Positions 1 through 6,702 are shown, counted from the stretch's first letter. The stretch: DNA of 16,999 nt from JAJBWD01 sp041670885 (GCA_041670885.1 JBAXYJ010000035.1:1-16999); one strand, 5' to 3'. Numbers and translations are program-made. Notes: generated from the letters alone by a model not told the origin.

Positions 1-2
1 TA

Positions 3-107
3 ACCGTAAACTGCACAACCGCAGGACAGGTAATGTTAAATGCAACGGAACAGGGTAAGGAAGAAATTGCTTGTCATATACTTTTAAATATATCTGTCAG
101 TTGGTAA
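3..107 (+). CDS. C-terminal end of an unidentified protein (partial, cut by window edge)
   Basis: A reading frame enters from the left edge and stops at TAA 105-107, giving 34 residues that begin TVNCTTAGQVML and end ISVSW. The stretch is clearly richer in G+C than the 150 bases that follow, which supports coding. The alternation of hydrophobic and polar residues around a central NATEQGKEE turn resembles the last strands of an immunoglobulin-like beta-sandwich domain, as found at the ends of surface or phage tail proteins. That is an impression from pattern only. It lies just left of a broken tRNA-Sec, so it could belong to an integrated element. No family can be assigned. Confidence 0.45.
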   Translation, partial: TVNCTTAGQVMLNATEQGKEEIACHILLNISVSW

Positions 108-138
108 TCACATATATTAATGTAGAAATAATTTTATC

Positions 139-168
139 TTGAATGATAATATAAAATGGTGATATACT
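139..168 (+). promoter_or_regulatory. Possible sigma-A promoter with extended -10
   Basis: TTGAAT (139-144) is followed after 18 bases by TATACT (163-168), and the -10 is preceded by TG at 160-161, giving an extended -10. It points toward the tRNA-Sec remnant and the HAD gene. The surrounding sequence is very AT-rich, so chance matches are likely. Confidence 0.35.
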
Positions 169-259
169 AATGTAAAGTATAAATTTTATATAATTATATA
201 GGCAGAATGAATTATTTTCATTTAAAACCTATTAATATCAATGGTTTACATACAATAAT

Positions 260-337
260 GGGATTATGTGCAACTTCAAAACTGTGCTGGGGCATGTAAA
301 TGTCCTGGGTGGGTTCGATTCCCACATACTCCCGCCA
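260..337 (+). pseudogene. selC: Broken selenocysteine tRNA (tRNA-Sec remnant, D arm and half of anticodon stem missing)
   Basis: The 3' part matches tRNA-Sec feature by feature. There is an anticodon loop CTTCAAA (274-280) with anticodon TCA. A long variable arm pairs GGGCAT (290-295) with ATGTCC (299-304) around GTAA, with one G-T wobble. The T arm is GTGGG-TTCGATT-CCCAC (309-325). Twelve bases follow it, which fits the 8-bp acceptor, G discriminator and CCA that are special to bacterial tRNA-Sec. Upstream, GGGATTAT (260-267) pairs with the acceptor strand ATACTCCC (326-333) at 7 of 8 positions. Only six bases then separate it from the anticodon loop, so there is no D arm and no 5' anticodon strand. 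It cannot fold as a normal tRNA. It is either an internally deleted gene or a 3' tRNA fragment left at an attachment site. Confidence 0.7.
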
Positions 338-351
338 AAATAAGGTATTAT

Positions 352-386
352 AATAACTCATGTGGCTTCCATATGAGTTATTTTTT
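352..386 (+). terminator. Intrinsic terminator after the tRNA-Sec remnant
   Basis: AATAACTCATGTGG (352-365) pairs with CCATATGAGTTATT (369-382) over 14 positions with one G-T wobble and a CTT loop, and TTTT follows. It sits 15 bases after the CCA end, as expected for the terminator of a tRNA transcript. It ends only about 6 bases before the ribosome binding site of the HAD gene, so it could also act as an attenuator for that gene. Confidence 0.8.
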
Positions 387-405
387 AAGAACAAAGGAGA
401 TAAAA

Positions 406-1056
406 TTGATTAAAGCAGTGATTTTTGATATGGATGGAACAATAATAGACAGCGAGCCTCTCCATTTTATTTTAGAAGAAAAACTATTTAATAGTCTTGG
501 TATTTATATGGATAAAGAAGAACATGATAAGTTTATAGGAACTACCTCCTATTATATGTGGGAAATTCTAAAAAATAAGTATAAGCTAAAAGAAAAAATA
601 GAAGATTTGGTTCAAAAGGACAGAGATGAATACTACCTGACAATTTTTAATAACCCAGATAAAATAATTGAGATGGAAGGGGCTGTATCTCTCATTAAAG
701 AACTTTATAAAAAAGATTTAAAGCTGTGCCTGGCATCCTCTTCCCCCATTAATGTCATAAATATTGTCTTAAAGAATTTAAAAGTAGAAAAGATGTTTAG
801 TCAGGTGGTTACCGGAGATGCTGTGGAAAACAGTAAGCCAAGTCCTGATATATTTTTAAAAAGCGCGGAGCTGCTGGAGGTTCTGCCAGAGGAATGTATA
901 GTTTTTGAGGACTCAAATAATGGAGTTTTGGCAGCTAAAAGAGCTGGCATGAAATGCGTCGGAATAGATAATTGTCATTCAGGCAGTCAAGATATAAGTT
1001 CTGCTGATGTTATAATAAAATCATTTAAAAATTTAAATTTAAAAAAAATATTTTAA
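406..1056 (+). CDS. HAD-superfamily hydrolase, beta-phosphoglucomutase-like
   Basis: This is a 216-residue cytoplasmic enzyme of the haloacid dehalogenase fold, subfamily IA, likely a small-metabolite phosphatase or sugar phosphomutase. Four catalytic motifs are visible: DMDGT (D8 nucleophile, D10 acid/base) near the N-terminus, ASSS near 110-113, the lysine in SKPSPDIF near 144, and the metal-binding acidic pair in FEDSNNG near 168-169. A helical cap domain is inserted after motif I. The TTG start at 406 is chosen because AAAGGAG (393-399) sits 6 bases upstream and because the protein then starts right before motif I. A longer in-frame version from 268 would run through the tRNA remnant and terminator. 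Substrate cannot be told from sequence; the PGM-like class covers beta-phosphoglucomutases and several broad phosphatases. Confidence 0.88.
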   Translation: MIKAVIFDMDGTIIDSEPLHFILEEKLFNSLGIYMDKEEHDKFIGTTSYYMWEILKNKYKLKEKIEDLVQKDRDEYYLTIFNNPDKIIEMEGAVSLIKELYKKDLKLCLASSSPINVINIVLKNLKVEKMFSQVVTGDAVENSKPSPDIFLKSAELLEVLPEECIVFEDSNNGVLAAKRAGMKCVGIDNCHSGSQDISSADVIIKSFKNLNLKKIF

Positions 1057-1106
1057 TTCAGTTTATATTATAAAGTATTGGTTAAAATAATATTGTGGAG
1101 GTGAAC

Positions 1107-1370
1107 ATGTTGCTTAATAATATGATTAAAACAATTGTTCATGGAAGCAATACTATTTACCTGGATGTAGGAAAAGACCGGTACTTTAAGCAGTGTAGAA
1201 ATCTTAATATTAAAGAGGCAGAGAATTTCACCAAAGATTTTTTAAAAAGGGAAGGTAGAGATATAGAATTCAATATAAAAAATATTAATGAAAATTTTGA
1301 AACAGATAATATTGAGATCACAGTAGAAATATTAAATGACAGAAAACATTTTTTGTTTAATTTAATATGA
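1107..1370 (+). CDS. Small hypothetical protein coupled to comEC
   Basis: An 87-residue protein I do not recognise. The ATG at 1107 is chosen because GGAGGTG (1097-1103) lies just ahead of it; an earlier GTG at 1095 overlaps that site. The product is highly charged with no membrane segment or signal peptide. It opens with MLLNNMIKTIVHGSNTIYLD, followed by a Lys/Asn/Glu-rich middle, and ends in the hydrophobic HFLFNLI. There are no cysteine pairs or known catalytic motifs. Its TGA stop overlaps the comEC ATG (ATGA, 1367-1370), so the two are probably translated in a coupled way. In B. subtilis this position holds comEA/comEB, but this protein shows no helix-hairpin-helix motif or deaminase motif and is not obviously either one. 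Confidence 0.75.
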   Translation: MLLNNMIKTIVHGSNTIYLDVGKDRYFKQCRNLNIKEAENFTKDFLKREGRDIEFNIKNINENFETDNIEITVEILNDRKHFLFNLI

Positions 1371-3010
1371 TCGAAAGACCACTTGTAAGCTTCTGCCTTT
1401 CACTATATTTTGGTATGCTGTTTGTAACATGTTTGTTAAGTCATTCCATATTATTTGCAGCCTTGGCTGCAATATTTTTTATTTCAAATATTATATTATG
1501 TAAAAAGCTATATATTATTCCTACAATATTTTTTTTCCTTATCGGGATAATATCAATAACTATTTATTATAATTATCGTATAGACAGTAATGAAACCATA
1601 AGGATAAATTATAGCTCACCCCAGTATATTATTGGAGAGACAGGCAGAAGGAAAATATATATCAGAGGAAATATAGAAGGGCTTAAGTCCGGGGATAAGA
1701 TATTAGCTTATGGTTCCTATTATAAAAATATAAATTACAAAAATGGTAATTTAGGATATTTTTATATAGACAGCTTTGAAAAGGAAAATGATTTTATCAG
1801 CATAATATACAGTTATAAGGAAAATATATTCAAAAAATTAAAACCGGAAATTGGAGAAGATAATTCCTCTCTTATTATGGCTCTCGTATTTGGTGATAAA
1901 GAAAATTTAGATGAGTATAAAAATGAAGAGTACAAAGAGTTCGGCATATCTCATATACTCTGTGTTTCAGGTTTTCATATGTCTCTTACCTTTTTCCTTC
2001 TCCAGATGATGTTTGGAAATGTTATGGCTGTATTTGGCTCTTTTTTTTATCTTATATTAGTAGGGGTAAAGCCTCAGGCAGCAAGAGCTCTTATTATGAT
2101 AGTTACAGCATGTTTTGGAAAGTATATTAATAAAAGCTATGACAGTCTATCCTCCTTATCACTTGCTTTTATTACAATTACATTAATATCTCCTTATCTT
2201 ATTTTAGATTTGGGAACGCTTATTTCATTTTTGGCAGTACTGGGAATAATATTATTTAATAGTAAAATAAATAAAAGACTTGTATTCCTGCCGGCTAAAA
2301 TAGCAGACATGGTATCTATAAGCTTATCTGCACAGGTATTTGCACTTCCTATGATTGGTTATGTTTTTAATCAGGTGAATTTATTTTTTTTATTTGGGAA
2401 TCTGATTTTAGTTCCTATACTTACAATAATAATTTACTTATCCTTGCCGCTGCTTATAACCGTAAATTCTAAATTTTTATTTTATTTAAACTGCAGAATA
2501 TTACAAATAGCTTTTTATATTCTGCTGGGAGCAGAGAGCATAACAGAAAAAATTATATGGCCTGCAGCGGATGTATCCGGGTATTTTATTATTTCAATTT
2601 TACTTATGATGATATTTATAATATTCAGCAGAAAGTATACTGTTCTTAAAAAGCTTTATATTCCTGTTGTAATATTATTTTATCTGGGCAGATACTCCTT
2701 TGTGCCGGTCCTTATATCTGCTGACAATGTTTATATAATAAAAAATGGCTTTAATACATATCTTATATCAGACTATTATATTAATGATGACAAGGATATA
2801 ATAGAAGCCAAGATGAAGTATTCTCCTAATATTATTTATACCAGTATAGGAAGTAATAGGAATATAATATTAAGCAGATATAAATTTAATTTTTTAAAGT
2901 TTAAGGATAAATTAAAGCTAGAAGTGTATTATAATAATATTAAAATAGCAGAATTTATCAGCGGCGAAAACGAAAGCTGCTGCTTTATAAATAATAAAAT
3001 AATAAGGTGA
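1367..3010 (+). CDS. comEC: ComEC/Rec2-family DNA-uptake channel, no metallo-beta-lactamase domain
   Basis: A 547-residue polytopic membrane protein of the ComEC/Rec2 family, which carries single-stranded DNA across the cytoplasmic membrane during transformation. Two to three N-terminal membrane segments (about 8-70) precede a soluble stretch (about 75-145) in the place of the usual OB-fold. The Competence domain follows, with the family signature ALVFGDKENLDEYKNEEY then FGISHILCVSGFHMSL (canonical forms read LAISGLHVSL). Many further membrane helices extend to about residue 460. Full-length relatives are usually 700-800 residues and end in a metallo-beta-lactamase-like domain. Here only about 90 residues follow the last helix, and no HxHxDH motif is present. 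The start overlaps the stop of the upstream small gene. It may be a working short form or a reduced protein in a lineage that is not competent. Confidence 0.85.
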   Translation: MIERPLVSFCLSLYFGMLFVTCLLSHSILFAALAAIFFISNIILCKKLYIIPTIFFFLIGIISITIYYNYRIDSNETIRINYSSPQYIIGETGRRKIYIRGNIEGLKSGDKILAYGSYYKNINYKNGNLGYFYIDSFEKENDFISIIYSYKENIFKKLKPEIGEDNSSLIMALVFGDKENLDEYKNEEYKEFGISHILCVSGFHMSLTFFLLQMMFGNVMAVFGSFFYLILVGVKPQAARALIMIVTACFGKYINKSYDSLSSLSLAFITITLISPYLILDLGTLISFLAVLGIILFNSKINKRLVFLPAKIADMVSISLSAQVFALPMIGYVFNQVNLFFLFGNLILVPILTIIIYLSLPLLITVNSKFLFYLNCRILQIAFYILLGAESITEKIIWPAADVSGYFIISILLMMIFIIFSRKYTVLKKLYIPVVILFYLGRYSFVPVLISADNVYIIKNGFNTYLISDYYINDDKDIIEAKMKYSPNIIYTSIGSNRNIILSRYKFNFLKFKDKLKLEVYYNNIKIAEFISGENESCCFINNKIIR

Positions 3011-3014
3011 AATT

Positions 3015-4037
3015 ATGATAGAACTTAAAACTATTAAAGACAAAAGCGAAAAAGGAGAATTCTATTCCTTTTATATATTCATGTCAACAGATCAGGGACT
3101 TATTAAAGAGGAAATAGATACTGTGATAAACAAAAATATTGATAAGGATTCCATTGAATTTAATTTAGAAAAGCTGGATGGAGCTAAGGTTTCCTTTGAA
3201 GAGATAAGAAATTCCTGTGAGACACTCCCGCTTTTTTCAGGAAAGAAAGCAGTTCTTATATATAATGCTGATTTCCTTAAAAATAAAGATAAAAAATCAG
3301 AAAAAACATTAAAGGAGTTAGCAGATTACATGATTAATCTGCCTGATAATCTGATACTTATTATGTACTTTTTAATGGACAGTGACAGAGAGAAAGTACC
3401 CCCTAAGCTTCTGAAATTATCTGATAATGGAGCACTTATTAAGGTAAGCAAGGTAACAGGATTATCCTTAAATAAAAAAGCAGAGGGACTGTTTAAAAGC
3501 AAAAATAAAAAAATAGGGAAAGCAGAATTATCATATTTCTGCCAAAGAATTCAAAATGATATTTCCAGCATAAAAAATGAAATAAATAAGCTGACAGCCT
3601 ATACCGAAGGCAGAGATATAACAAAGGATGATATAGAAAAGCTTCTTCCCGCAAGAATTGAGGATGATATATTTTCTCTTACAAATGCTGTTTTGTATAA
3701 AAAAACTGGTTTAGCACTCAGCATATTATCTGATTTGACTGAAAAAGGAGAGAAACCATCGGTTATCCTTTATATGATAGAAAAGCAGTATAAAAATCTT
3801 TTGGATGTAATTATCCTTTTAAATGATGGAAAGGATTCTAATTATATAACAAAGTATTTAAATCTAAATAAATATGTCTGCGAAAAAATTATAGCTTCAT
3901 CAAGAAGCTATAATAAAGAGCAGCTTATCAGCATTATAAACCTTTGCTTAAAAACAGAAAAAGATATAAAAAGCAAGGGAGTGGATGCCAGATCAGAACT
4001 TGAATTTATGATAATAAATTTAGCATATATAAAGTGA
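3015..4037 (+). CDS. holA: DNA polymerase III subunit delta
   Basis: A 340-residue protein of the DNA polymerase III delta family, the clamp-loader subunit that opens the beta sliding clamp. Length fits the family (about 330-350). Seen in the sequence are an N-terminal AAA+-like region with LFSGKKAVLIYNADFL near 75-90, the strand LPDNLILIMYF near 110-120, and a helical C-terminal collar (about 210-340) containing DDIFSLTNAV and KPSVILYMIEKQYKNLL. The usual GEE/GED after the first strand reads MSTDQGLIKEEI here, a mild departure. ATG at 3015 is preceded by AAGGTGA (3004-3010), which overlaps the comEC stop, suggesting one transcript. The position next to comEC and rpsT matches the B. subtilis order. 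Confidence 0.92.
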   Translation: MIELKTIKDKSEKGEFYSFYIFMSTDQGLIKEEIDTVINKNIDKDSIEFNLEKLDGAKVSFEEIRNSCETLPLFSGKKAVLIYNADFLKNKDKKSEKTLKELADYMINLPDNLILIMYFLMDSDREKVPPKLLKLSDNGALIKVSKVTGLSLNKKAEGLFKSKNKKIGKAELSYFCQRIQNDISSIKNEINKLTAYTEGRDITKDDIEKLLPARIEDDIFSLTNAVLYKKTGLALSILSDLTEKGEKPSVILYMIEKQYKNLLDVIILLNDGKDSNYITKYLNLNKYVCEKIIASSRSYNKEQLISIINLCLKTEKDIKSKGVDARSELEFMIINLAYIK

Positions 4038-4085
4038 ACTCGCTTACGCTAAAGCTGAACATCTCTGCTTATAGAAGCGAAGTTC
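4036..4085 (+). repeat. Imperfect inverted repeat at the holA stop codon
   Basis: GAACTCGCTT (4036-4045) pairs with AAGCGAAGTTC (4075-4085) apart from one bulged base, around a 29-base loop. It begins inside the holA stop codon and is followed by TTACAATTT, a poor U-tract. It may help end holA transcription. Its end, CGAAGTTCTT, recurs in the hairpin between dnaJ and prmA. Confidence 0.5.
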
Positions 4086-4100
4086 TTACAATTTATATAA

Positions 4101-4126
4101 AATAAAAAACCGGCATCTGCCGGTTT
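4101..4126 (-). terminator. Intrinsic terminator of rpsT
   Basis: AAACCGGC (4107-4114) and GCCGGTTT (4119-4126) form an 8-bp GC-centred hairpin with a four-base loop. On the minus strand it is followed by a run of six T (4109-4104, partly in the stem) and then ATTTTA. It lies 4 bases after the rpsT stop. The plus-strand exit (ATTATT) is weaker, so use as a holA terminator is uncertain. Confidence 0.8.
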
Positions 4127-4130
4127 ATTA

Positions 4131-4397
4131 TTAAGCTTCTAAAGCATTTAATTTTATAGCTAATCTTGATTTCTTTTTAGCAGCTTTATTCTTATGAATT
4201 ACTCCCTTGGAAGCAGCCATATCTAATGCTTTAGCTACATCCTTATAGGAAACTAAAGCCTCTTCTTTTTTTCCTTCTGCAACTACAGCTTCAAACTTCT
4301 TTACATTTGTCTTTAAAGCTGATTTTATCATCTTATTTCTAAGAGTCTTTGTAATTGTAACTTTTATTCTTTTTTTTGCTGACTTTATATTTGCCAT
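4131..4397 (-). CDS. rpsT: 30S ribosomal protein S20
   Basis: An 88-residue basic helical protein that binds 16S rRNA in the 30S subunit. The start MANIKSAKKRIK, the central AEGKKEEAL segment and GVIHKNKAAKKKSRLA near the end are diagnostic of S20, and the length is normal for the family. ATG at 4397 follows a strong GGGGGTG ribosome binding site. It is transcribed opposite to all neighbours, with its own promoter (4469-4497) and terminator (4101-4126). The leader of about 65 bases contains a small hairpin whose loop is complementary to the ribosome binding site, which might allow self-control; S20 autoregulation is known in E. coli, but its use here is inference. Confidence 0.97.
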   Translation of the reverse strand: MANIKSAKKRIKVTITKTLRNKMIKSALKTNVKKFEAVVAEGKKEEALVSYKDVAKALDMAASKGVIHKNKAAKKKSRLAIKLNALEA

Positions 4398-4468
4398 CTA
4401 TTTCACCCCCTTATATTTTGTTGGGTTCGCAGTATGGGGAATCTGCTATTTCCAAATTCAACTACTGT

Positions 4469-4497
4469 ATTATAACATTTCTATTTACCATATTCAA
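4469..4497 (-). promoter_or_regulatory. Sigma-A promoter for rpsT
   Basis: Read on the minus strand: TTGAAT (4497-4492), a 17-base spacer, then TATAAT (4474-4469) preceded by TG one base upstream, an extended -10. Transcription would begin near 4462, giving a leader of about 65 bases. Confidence 0.8.
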
Positions 4498-4581
4498 GCA
4501 TAAATATTTGAGCAAGCAAAATTCTTCTAAAATTTCACATGAAATATAGAAATTCAATGATATAAGTTTAGCATAATTAAC

Positions 4582-4604
4582 TTTTATATGGAAATCATAT
4601 AAAA
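4582..4604 (+). repeat. Perfect inverted repeat abutting the gpr ribosome binding site
   Basis: TTTTATATG (4582-4590) and CATATAAAA (4596-4604) are perfect 9-base arms around GAAAT. The right arm touches the gpr ribosome binding site AGAGGTGAT. It could be an mRNA hairpin in the leader or an operator. AT-only pairing makes the RNA hairpin weak. Confidence 0.5.
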
Positions 4605-4616
4605 AGAGGTGATACT

Positions 4617-5591
4617 ATGAACAGAATCAGAACAGATTTAGCCATTGAAACTAAAGAGATATTAGAAGGAAAAGAAAAAAAAAACATAAATGGCGTAGAG
4701 AGCTTTGAAGAGAGCATAGGTGACGTCAAAGTTACAAAGGTTAACATAGTTACAAAAGAGGGAGAAAAGGCAATGGGTAAGCCTAAAGGCAGTTACCTTA
4801 CTATAGAGATAAAAGAGATATTAGATTATGATAATGAAAACCAAATGGCCATAAGTCAGATTATATCCGAAAAGCTTAAGGAGTACATAAACATTGAGTC
4901 TTTTAAAACTATTTTAGTAGTTGGTCTTGGCAATTGGAACATAACACCGGATGCACTTGGACCTAAGGTTGTAGAAAAGCTTTTTGTAACAAGACATCTT
5001 AAAGAGCTTATGCCTGATTCAATAGATGAGAGAATAAGGCCGGTATGCGCTATAGCACCTGGAGTTTTAGGCTTAACCGGTATGGAAACGTCGGAAGTTA
5101 TAAGAGGTATAGCTGAGAAAATTAAGCCTGATATGGTTATATGCATAGATGCACTTTCCTCCAGGAAGATGGATAGAGTAAATACTACATTCCAGATTGG
5201 CAATACCGGTATATCACCAGGCTCCGGAGTGGGAAACAGAAGAATGGAGCTGAGTGAAAAAACATTAAATGTTCCGGTAATTGCTATAGGGATTCCTACT
5301 GTAGTAGACGCAGCTACTATGGCAAATGATACCATCGATTTAGTAATAGATGAGATGATGAGTCAATCTAAAAATGGTACTGAATTTTACAATATGCTTA
5401 AGTCTATTGATAAAAATGAAAAAGAAACACTTATAAAAGAAGTACTTAATCCATATTTAGGAGATTTAGTTGTAACTCCAAAGGATGTAGACTTAGCCAT
5501 AGAAACACTTTCAAAGGTTTTGGCAAACGGATTAAACTTAGCCCTGCAGCCATTTATGGAGCAGCAGGATATAGATGCCTACTTGAATTGA
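4617..5591 (+). CDS. gpr: Spore germination protease GPR
   Basis: A 324-residue peptidase of family A25 that degrades small acid-soluble spore proteins when spores germinate. The N-terminus MNRIRTDLAIE carries the TDLA(I/V)E element at which the GPR zymogen is processed, implying a 7-residue propeptide (inference by analogy with other GPRs). Family blocks visible are LVVGLGNWNITPDALGPKVVEKL (about 101-123), SLRP-type ERIRPVCAIAPGVLGLTGMET (about 141-161), DMVICIDALSSR (about 171-182) and GSGVGNRR (about 202-209). The Bacillus protein is longer (about 370). The ATG has AGAGGTG 6 bases upstream. It sits ahead of spoIIP, as in B. subtilis. Family members are made in the forespore under sigma-G; I could not read a convincing sigma-G promoter here. 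Confidence 0.96.
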   Translation: MNRIRTDLAIETKEILEGKEKKNINGVESFEESIGDVKVTKVNIVTKEGEKAMGKPKGSYLTIEIKEILDYDNENQMAISQIISEKLKEYINIESFKTILVVGLGNWNITPDALGPKVVEKLFVTRHLKELMPDSIDERIRPVCAIAPGVLGLTGMETSEVIRGIAEKIKPDMVICIDALSSRKMDRVNTTFQIGNTGISPGSGVGNRRMELSEKTLNVPVIAIGIPTVVDAATMANDTIDLVIDEMMSQSKNGTEFYNMLKSIDKNEKETLIKEVLNPYLGDLVVTPKDVDLAIETLSKVLANGLNLALQPFMEQQDIDAYLN

Positions 5592-5600
5592 TGAATATTA

Positions 5601-5639
5601 CTTTTGACCCTCTCATATAATTAATCAAAAGGGGGAGGG
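5601..5639 (+). promoter_or_regulatory. Competing RNA pairings over the spoIIP ribosome binding site
   Basis: CTTTTGA (5601-5607) is complementary to TCAAAAG (5625-5631). The next bases, CCCTCTC (5608-5614), are complementary to the Shine-Dalgarno region GGGGAGGG (pairs with 5633-5639, one G-T wobble). The second pairing would hide the ribosome binding site and the first would not. A role is inferred from complementarity only. Confidence 0.4.
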
Positions 5640-5643
5640 ACAT

Positions 5644-6702
5644 ATGATGAAAGATAGAAACAAGTTTATTATGATAAATATAGCTGTAGCTATTTGCCTG
5701 ATTATTTTTATACCTACCATAACCTCAGCTTTTTCATCAGAAGATGAGCAGAGTATAAGCACATATTTATTAGGGAAAGCTATGGCTAGTGAGATACCTG
5801 CAATTAATTCATTCGAAAAGGATGAGGATGATATTTCCAGTACTGATTTATCCTTAAAGGATTATGTTATATCCTCAATTGGAATTGATTTTGCCAATCC
5901 TCTCAGTATTCTTCAAAAAGAGATAGTATTTATTGATACTAAAAGTTCGGATATAGTAACTGATAATTATTCGCTGAATCCATTTAAATTAGCTCAGGAA
6001 GATATTTTTAAGGATAATACTGATGTTAAAATCGATAATCCGGAGCTTAAAAAACCAATAGATAATTCAAAGCCCCAGGTTTTTATATATCATACTCATA
6101 CCACAGAGTGTTATCAAGTTCAGGTCCCTACAGATGTAAGTAAAATTAAAAATTTTAACAGTACAGATTTCAGCCTGGGAGTATGTGCTGTAGGAGAAGC
6201 CATAACAAAGCAGCTTCAGGAAAAGTATGGGATATCAACAATTCATGATGAAACAATTCATAATGCATCACAATTTGCAGAAAGCTATACAAGATCAGGT
6301 GTGACCATAAAAAAATATCTGGATAAATACAAGGATTTTAACTTATTAATTGATATTCACAGAGATTCAAATACAAGCCGAAGTAAAATGACTAAGACAA
6401 TAAACGGGAAAAAGTTTGCTACTTTTGAATTTGTCCTGGACAGGTCTAATCCGCATTTTGCTAAAAATCAGGCTGTGGTCAATAAATTAATAAGCATATC
6501 AAATAAATTATTTCCAGGAGCCTGCAGGGGCACATATTATTGGAACCACGGAAGGAAGCATTTTAATCAGGAAAAAAGCAATAACGCTATATTAATTGAG
6601 GTTGGGTCTCATGTAAATACTGTGGTAGAATCAGTGAACACATCTGATTTAATATCCAGAATAATTGCAGAGTATATAAATGGAACAAAAAGTACATCCT
6701 AA
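5644..6702 (+). CDS. spoIIP: Stage II sporulation protein P (peptidoglycan hydrolase of the DMP complex)
   Basis: A 352-residue membrane-anchored zinc-dependent peptidoglycan hydrolase (amidase and endopeptidase) that works with SpoIID and SpoIIM to thin septal wall and drive engulfment. One N-terminal membrane segment (about 10-29) is followed by a linker and a SpoIIP catalytic domain from about residue 140. Motifs seen are IYHTHTTE with H150, H152 and E155, DIHRD at 237-241, and ILIEVGSHVNT with E319; the histidines and glutamates are the expected metal and catalytic residues. The first of two adjacent ATG codons (5644) is used, with GGGGGAGGG just upstream; the second is equally possible. 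It follows gpr by 52 bases and is followed by a small membrane protein gene. Confidence 0.95.
   Translation: MMKDRNKFIMINIAVAICLIIFIPTITSAFSSEDEQSISTYLLGKAMASEIPAINSFEKDEDDISSTDLSLKDYVISSIGIDFANPLSILQKEIVFIDTKSSDIVTDNYSLNPFKLAQEDIFKDNTDVKIDNPELKKPIDNSKPQVFIYHTHTTECYQVQVPTDVSKIKNFNSTDFSLGVCAVGEAITKQLQEKYGISTIHDETIHNASQFAESYTRSGVTIKKYLDKYKDFNLLIDIHRDSNTSRSKMTKTINGKKFATFEFVLDRSNPHFAKNQAVVNKLISISNKLFPGACRGTYYWNHGRKHFNQEKSNNAILIEVGSHVNTVVESVNTSDLISRIIAEYINGTKSTS

Noticed and set aside
260..337. A functional tRNA without a D arm
   Set aside because: The anticodon loop is flanked by bases that do not pair, and bacterial tRNAs do not lose the D arm, so a remnant is more likely.
268..405. N-terminal extension of the HAD protein by about 46 residues
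   Set aside because: The extension runs through the tRNA-Sec remnant and the terminator hairpin and lacks a ribosome binding site. TTG at 406 has a good site and starts just before the catalytic motif.
4572..4602. Sigma-G promoter upstream of gpr using CATATAA or CATAATT as the -10
   Set aside because: CATATAA would start transcription inside the ribosome binding site. CATAATT has only a poor -35 (GAAAT) at the right distance. gpr is probably sigma-G controlled, but the promoter cannot be read with confidence.
4856..5335. Antisense open frame opposite gpr
   Set aside because: It lies wholly inside a clearly identified gene, has no ribosome binding site that I can see and no recognisable motif.
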